7,731 bases of DNA from an uncultured Verrucomicrobia subdivision 3 bacterium (GTDB lineage: Bacteria; Verrucomicrobiota; Verrucomicrobiae; Limisphaerales; CAMLLE01). The DNA lies in NCBI GenBank assembly GCA_946480555.1, contig CAMLLE010000123.1, forward strand, positions 1 through 7,731, given 5' to 3'. The position numbers were made by a program, and so were the translations under genes. Position 1 is the stretch's first letter. Every line of letters starts with the position of its first letter. Of this stretch, positions 5,933 through 7,731 are shown one piece after another. The notes below the pieces were generated by a model. It did not search any database, was not told where the DNA came from, and was given only the letters and a program-made list of their open reading frames with translations.

Positions 5933-7453
5933 TCAGGAATCTTTCGCAAACGTCTCGGCCAGCGCCACCGCCTTCAGCATGGCTTTCGATTTGTTCACCG
6001 TTTCCTGAAATTCCGCTTCCGGTTCGGAGTCGTTCACCCAGCCGCCGCCGGCTTGCACGTAGGCTTTGCCGTCCTTGAGCAACGCGGTGCGGATGGTGAT
6101 GCACGTGTCGAGATTGCCGTTGAAGCTGAAGTAGCCGACGCACCCCGCGTAAGGCCCGCGAGTCGTGCCTTCAAGATCAGAGATGATCTGCATGGCGCGA
6201 ATCTTTGGCGCACCGCTCACCGTGCCGGCCGGGAACGTGGCGCGCATCAAATCGTAATTCGTTTTGTCCGCCGACAACTTGCCTTCAACGCTCGACACGA
6301 TGTGCATCACGTGGCTGTAGCGTTCGATGATCATCAGGTCTTTCACCTGCACGCTGCCGTAGTCGCACACGCGTCCAATGTCATTGCGCGCCAGGTCCAC
6401 GAGCATCACGTGTTCGGCGCGTTCCTTCGGATCGGCGAGCAACTCCGTCTCGAGCGCGACGTCTTCCTCGGCGGTCTTGCCGCGACGCCGCGTGCCGGCG
6501 ATGGGGCGAATCTCCACGCCCTTTTCTTCACATCGCACGTGAATCTCGGGCGACGCGCCGACTAGCGAAAAGCCGTTCAGTTCCAGCAGGAACATGTAAG
6601 GCGAGGGATTCACCGAACGCACGGCGCGGTAAACGTCGATGGGCGAAGCCTGGGTCTCAACGCTGAATCGCTGCGAGCCGACGACCTGAATGATATCGCC
6701 GCTATTGATGAACTTCTTGGACGCTTGAACGTTCGCGAGGAACTTCTCCTTCGTGACATTCGAGGCGAAGGGCAGTTCCGGGACCTCCGGCGGAACCGTC
6801 GCAGGCCGATGTTCGCTAGGCTGCTCCAGAAGCGACACGATGCGCTCGATTTCGCCGACTGCATTTTCATAGGCCTCTTCCGGGCTGGTGGCGTCATCGA
6901 GAATCGCATTCACGAGAACAATGATCGTCTGGGCGACGCGATCGAAAATCAGGAGTTGATCGGCGACGAGGAAATACATCACAGGCGTGCACAGCTCATC
7001 CTGCGGCGGACGTGGCACAATCGGTTCAACATCGTGAATGAACTCATATCCGATGAAACCGATGGCACCGCCGGTGAAGCGCGGGAGGCCCGGGACAATC
7101 ACCGGCCGGAATCTCCTCATCACGCGTTCGACGACTTCCAAGCCGTCCTTCACGGCGCCTTCGCCGGACTGCGCCTGCACGCGGTAGCTTTCAATCACTT
7201 TGCCGTTTTCGATCACGTCCACCCGGGCGCCGTCCTGGCGGATGATAGCCCGGGGGTTGCAGCCGACGAAGGAGTAGCGCCCGAGATGTTCGCCGCCTTC
7301 CACCGATTCGAAGAGGAAGGATTCTCCCTGGCCGCGGATTTTGCGGTAGGCCGACAGCGGGGTTTCGATATCGGCCAACAGCCGGCGCGTGACTGGAATG
7401 AGATTTCCCTGCGCTGCCAGTTTCAAAAAATCGTCAAGCTTGGGCGAATACAT
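5933..7453 (-). CDS. trpE: Anthranilate synthase component I, 506 aa
   Basis: This is the chorismate-binding subunit that converts chorismate to anthranilate with ammonia delivered by the TrpG glutaminase, the first committed step of tryptophan synthesis. The N-terminal domain (about 5-165) carries FLFESVEGGEHLGRYSF (47-62), including Ser50 of the region that, with NPSPYM (282-287), forms the tryptophan feedback site in TrpE. The catalytic chorismate-binding domain (about 235-500) shows RPIAGTRRRG (316-325), ERAEHVMLVDLARND (344-358, His348), PAGTVSGAPK (408-417), YFSFNGNLDTCITIRT (441-456) and the closing QAGGGWVNDSEPEAEFQET. NPSPYM and the feedback region favour TrpE over PabB. I took ATG at 7453 as start; a TTG two codons earlier is possible, and neither has a clear Shine-Dalgarno. 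No trpG, trpD or trpC lies in the window. It is the first of the two minus-strand genes, with metF 241 bases downstream. No tandem Trp codons precede it, so classical attenuation is not indicated. Confidence 0.97.
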   Translation of the reverse strand: MYSPKLDDFLKLAAQGNLIPVTRRLLADIETPLSAYRKIRGQGESFLFESVEGGEHLGRYSFVGCNPRAIIRQDGARVDVIENGKVIESYRVQAQSGEGAVKDGLEVVERVMRRFRPVIVPGLPRFTGGAIGFIGYEFIHDVEPIVPRPPQDELCTPVMYFLVADQLLIFDRVAQTIIVLVNAILDDATSPEEAYENAVGEIERIVSLLEQPSEHRPATVPPEVPELPFASNVTKEKFLANVQASKKFINSGDIIQVVGSQRFSVETQASPIDVYRAVRSVNPSPYMFLLELNGFSLVGASPEIHVRCEEKGVEIRPIAGTRRRGKTAEEDVALETELLADPKERAEHVMLVDLARNDIGRVCDYGSVQVKDLMIIERYSHVMHIVSSVEGKLSADKTNYDLMRATFPAGTVSGAPKIRAMQIISDLEGTTRGPYAGCVGYFSFNGNLDTCITIRTALLKDGKAYVQAGGGWVNDSEPEAEFQETVNKSKAMLKAVALAETFAKDS

Positions 7454-7494
7454 AAGCAATCAGCGCCGCTTTTAGGGGAACGCTGGCCGCCAGT

Positions 7495-7521
7495 ATTATG
7501 CCGCCCGGAAGCGTGAGTAAA
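7495..7521 (-). promoter_or_regulatory. Possible weak sigma-70-type promoter for trpE
   Basis: Reading the minus strand, CATAAT (7500-7495, five of six matches to TATAAT) is preceded by TTTACT (7521-7516, four of six matches to TTGACA). The 15-base spacer is shorter than optimal. It ends 41 bases before the trpE start codon, a sensible position. This is a consensus match by eye only, in a GC-rich genome where chance matches are common. Confidence 0.2.
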
Positions 7522-7597
7522 CCTTGGAGTGACCGTGGATGGATTGCGGCTTCGATGAAAGCGGTGCGTCCGATTGTCGTTCTCGTAAACGTCCTCG

Positions 7598-7636
7598 TCC
7601 TCCTCCTCGAATGTTTCGGATAATCGAGGACGACGA
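7598..7636. repeat. Hairpin-forming CTC/GAG repeat upstream of trpE
   Basis: The arms TCCTCCTCCTCGA (7598-7610) and TCGAGGACGACGA (7624-7636) are inverted copies, matching at 11 of 13 positions with a perfect TCGAGG/CCTCGA core, around a 13-base loop. The left side continues outward as a pyrimidine-biased tract of degenerate TCGT/CCTC units from about 7577. About 30 bases past the right arm is a small near-palindrome, TTCAAGTTTGAA (7668-7679). Such degenerate tandem hexamers flanking a short hairpin look like a dispersed intergenic repeat, not a terminator, since no T-run follows on either strand. The rest of 7454-7731 holds no gene I can recognise. Minus-strand frames are open from the window edge but give low-complexity Arg/Thr- or Ser-rich sequence. 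Confidence 0.45.
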
Positions 7637-7731
7637 TATCGCCCAAGCCCGGAATTGCGAGGACGGATTCAAGTTTGAAGTTTCCAGAGGACACAGGCTG
7701 GGATGCAGTGCTCGCCGCGCATGCCCACTTT

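Noticed and set aside
7454..7600. Trp leader peptide and attenuator before trpE
   Set aside because: No tandem TGG codons occur in any short minus-strand frame here, and no terminator/antiterminator pair with a T-run is visible.
7571..7620. GAG-rich minus-strand tract upstream of trpE as a TRAP-like binding site
   Set aside because: TRAP sites need about eleven G/UAG triplets with 2-3 base spacers. Here several GAG triplets abut and the rest are irregular. TRAP is also largely confined to Bacillus relatives.
7434..7694. 86-codon minus-strand frame upstream of and overlapping the trpE start
   Set aside because: Its middle (RRRTRTFTRTT) is translated from the intergenic repeat, it has a GTG start without a clear ribosome binding site, and it resembles no family I know. 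The frame is open to the window edge, so a larger reading frame cannot be excluded, but nothing supports it.

Overview
The window is a 7.7 kb piece of a moderately GC-rich bacterial chromosome with gaps of roughly 55 to 280 bases between genes. It carries six complete protein genes and the 3' end of a seventh. Nothing in it resembles a plasmid, a phage or a complete insertion sequence. Protein flavour (the C-terminal wording of the NarX-like kinase tail, the TrpE C-terminus, a Rcp1-type regulator next to a PAS/GAF kinase) and the short intergenic repeats rich in CAAGG and GAGGACG are reminiscent of Verrucomicrobiota, perhaps a Pedosphaera/Limisphaerales relative. That assignment is from memory of family style, not from a search, and is only moderately secure.

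Left part (1-711): the end of a HisKA_3/NarX-type histidine kinase (+), about 190 bases of non-coding DNA with one GC-rich hairpin, then a small DUF883/ElaB-YqjD-like membrane-anchored protein on the minus strand.

Middle part (904-4748), all on the plus strand: a large soluble hybrid-input sensor histidine kinase (PAS-GAF-PAS-GAF-HisKA-HATPase), then 81 bases later a single-domain CheY/Rcp1-like response regulator, then a four-helix membrane protein of unknown function. The kinase and regulator form a plausible phosphotransfer pair with no DNA-binding output. The membrane protein may or may not be in the same transcript.

Right part (4804-7453), all on the minus strand: trpE (anthranilate synthase component I), then downstream metF (methylenetetrahydrofolate reductase). 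The 241-base gap between them holds a small MITE-like element with imperfect inverted ends. Upstream of trpE, to the window edge, lies about 280 bases with a hairpin-forming purine/pyrimidine repeat and no recognisable gene.

Overall this is mostly ordinary housekeeping plus signalling. The points most worth a second look are the two intergenic repeat elements, the way one of them creates a false N-terminal extension of metF, and the two-component pair with its unidentified membrane neighbour. I found no convincing sign of a new defence, mobile or RNA-based system.
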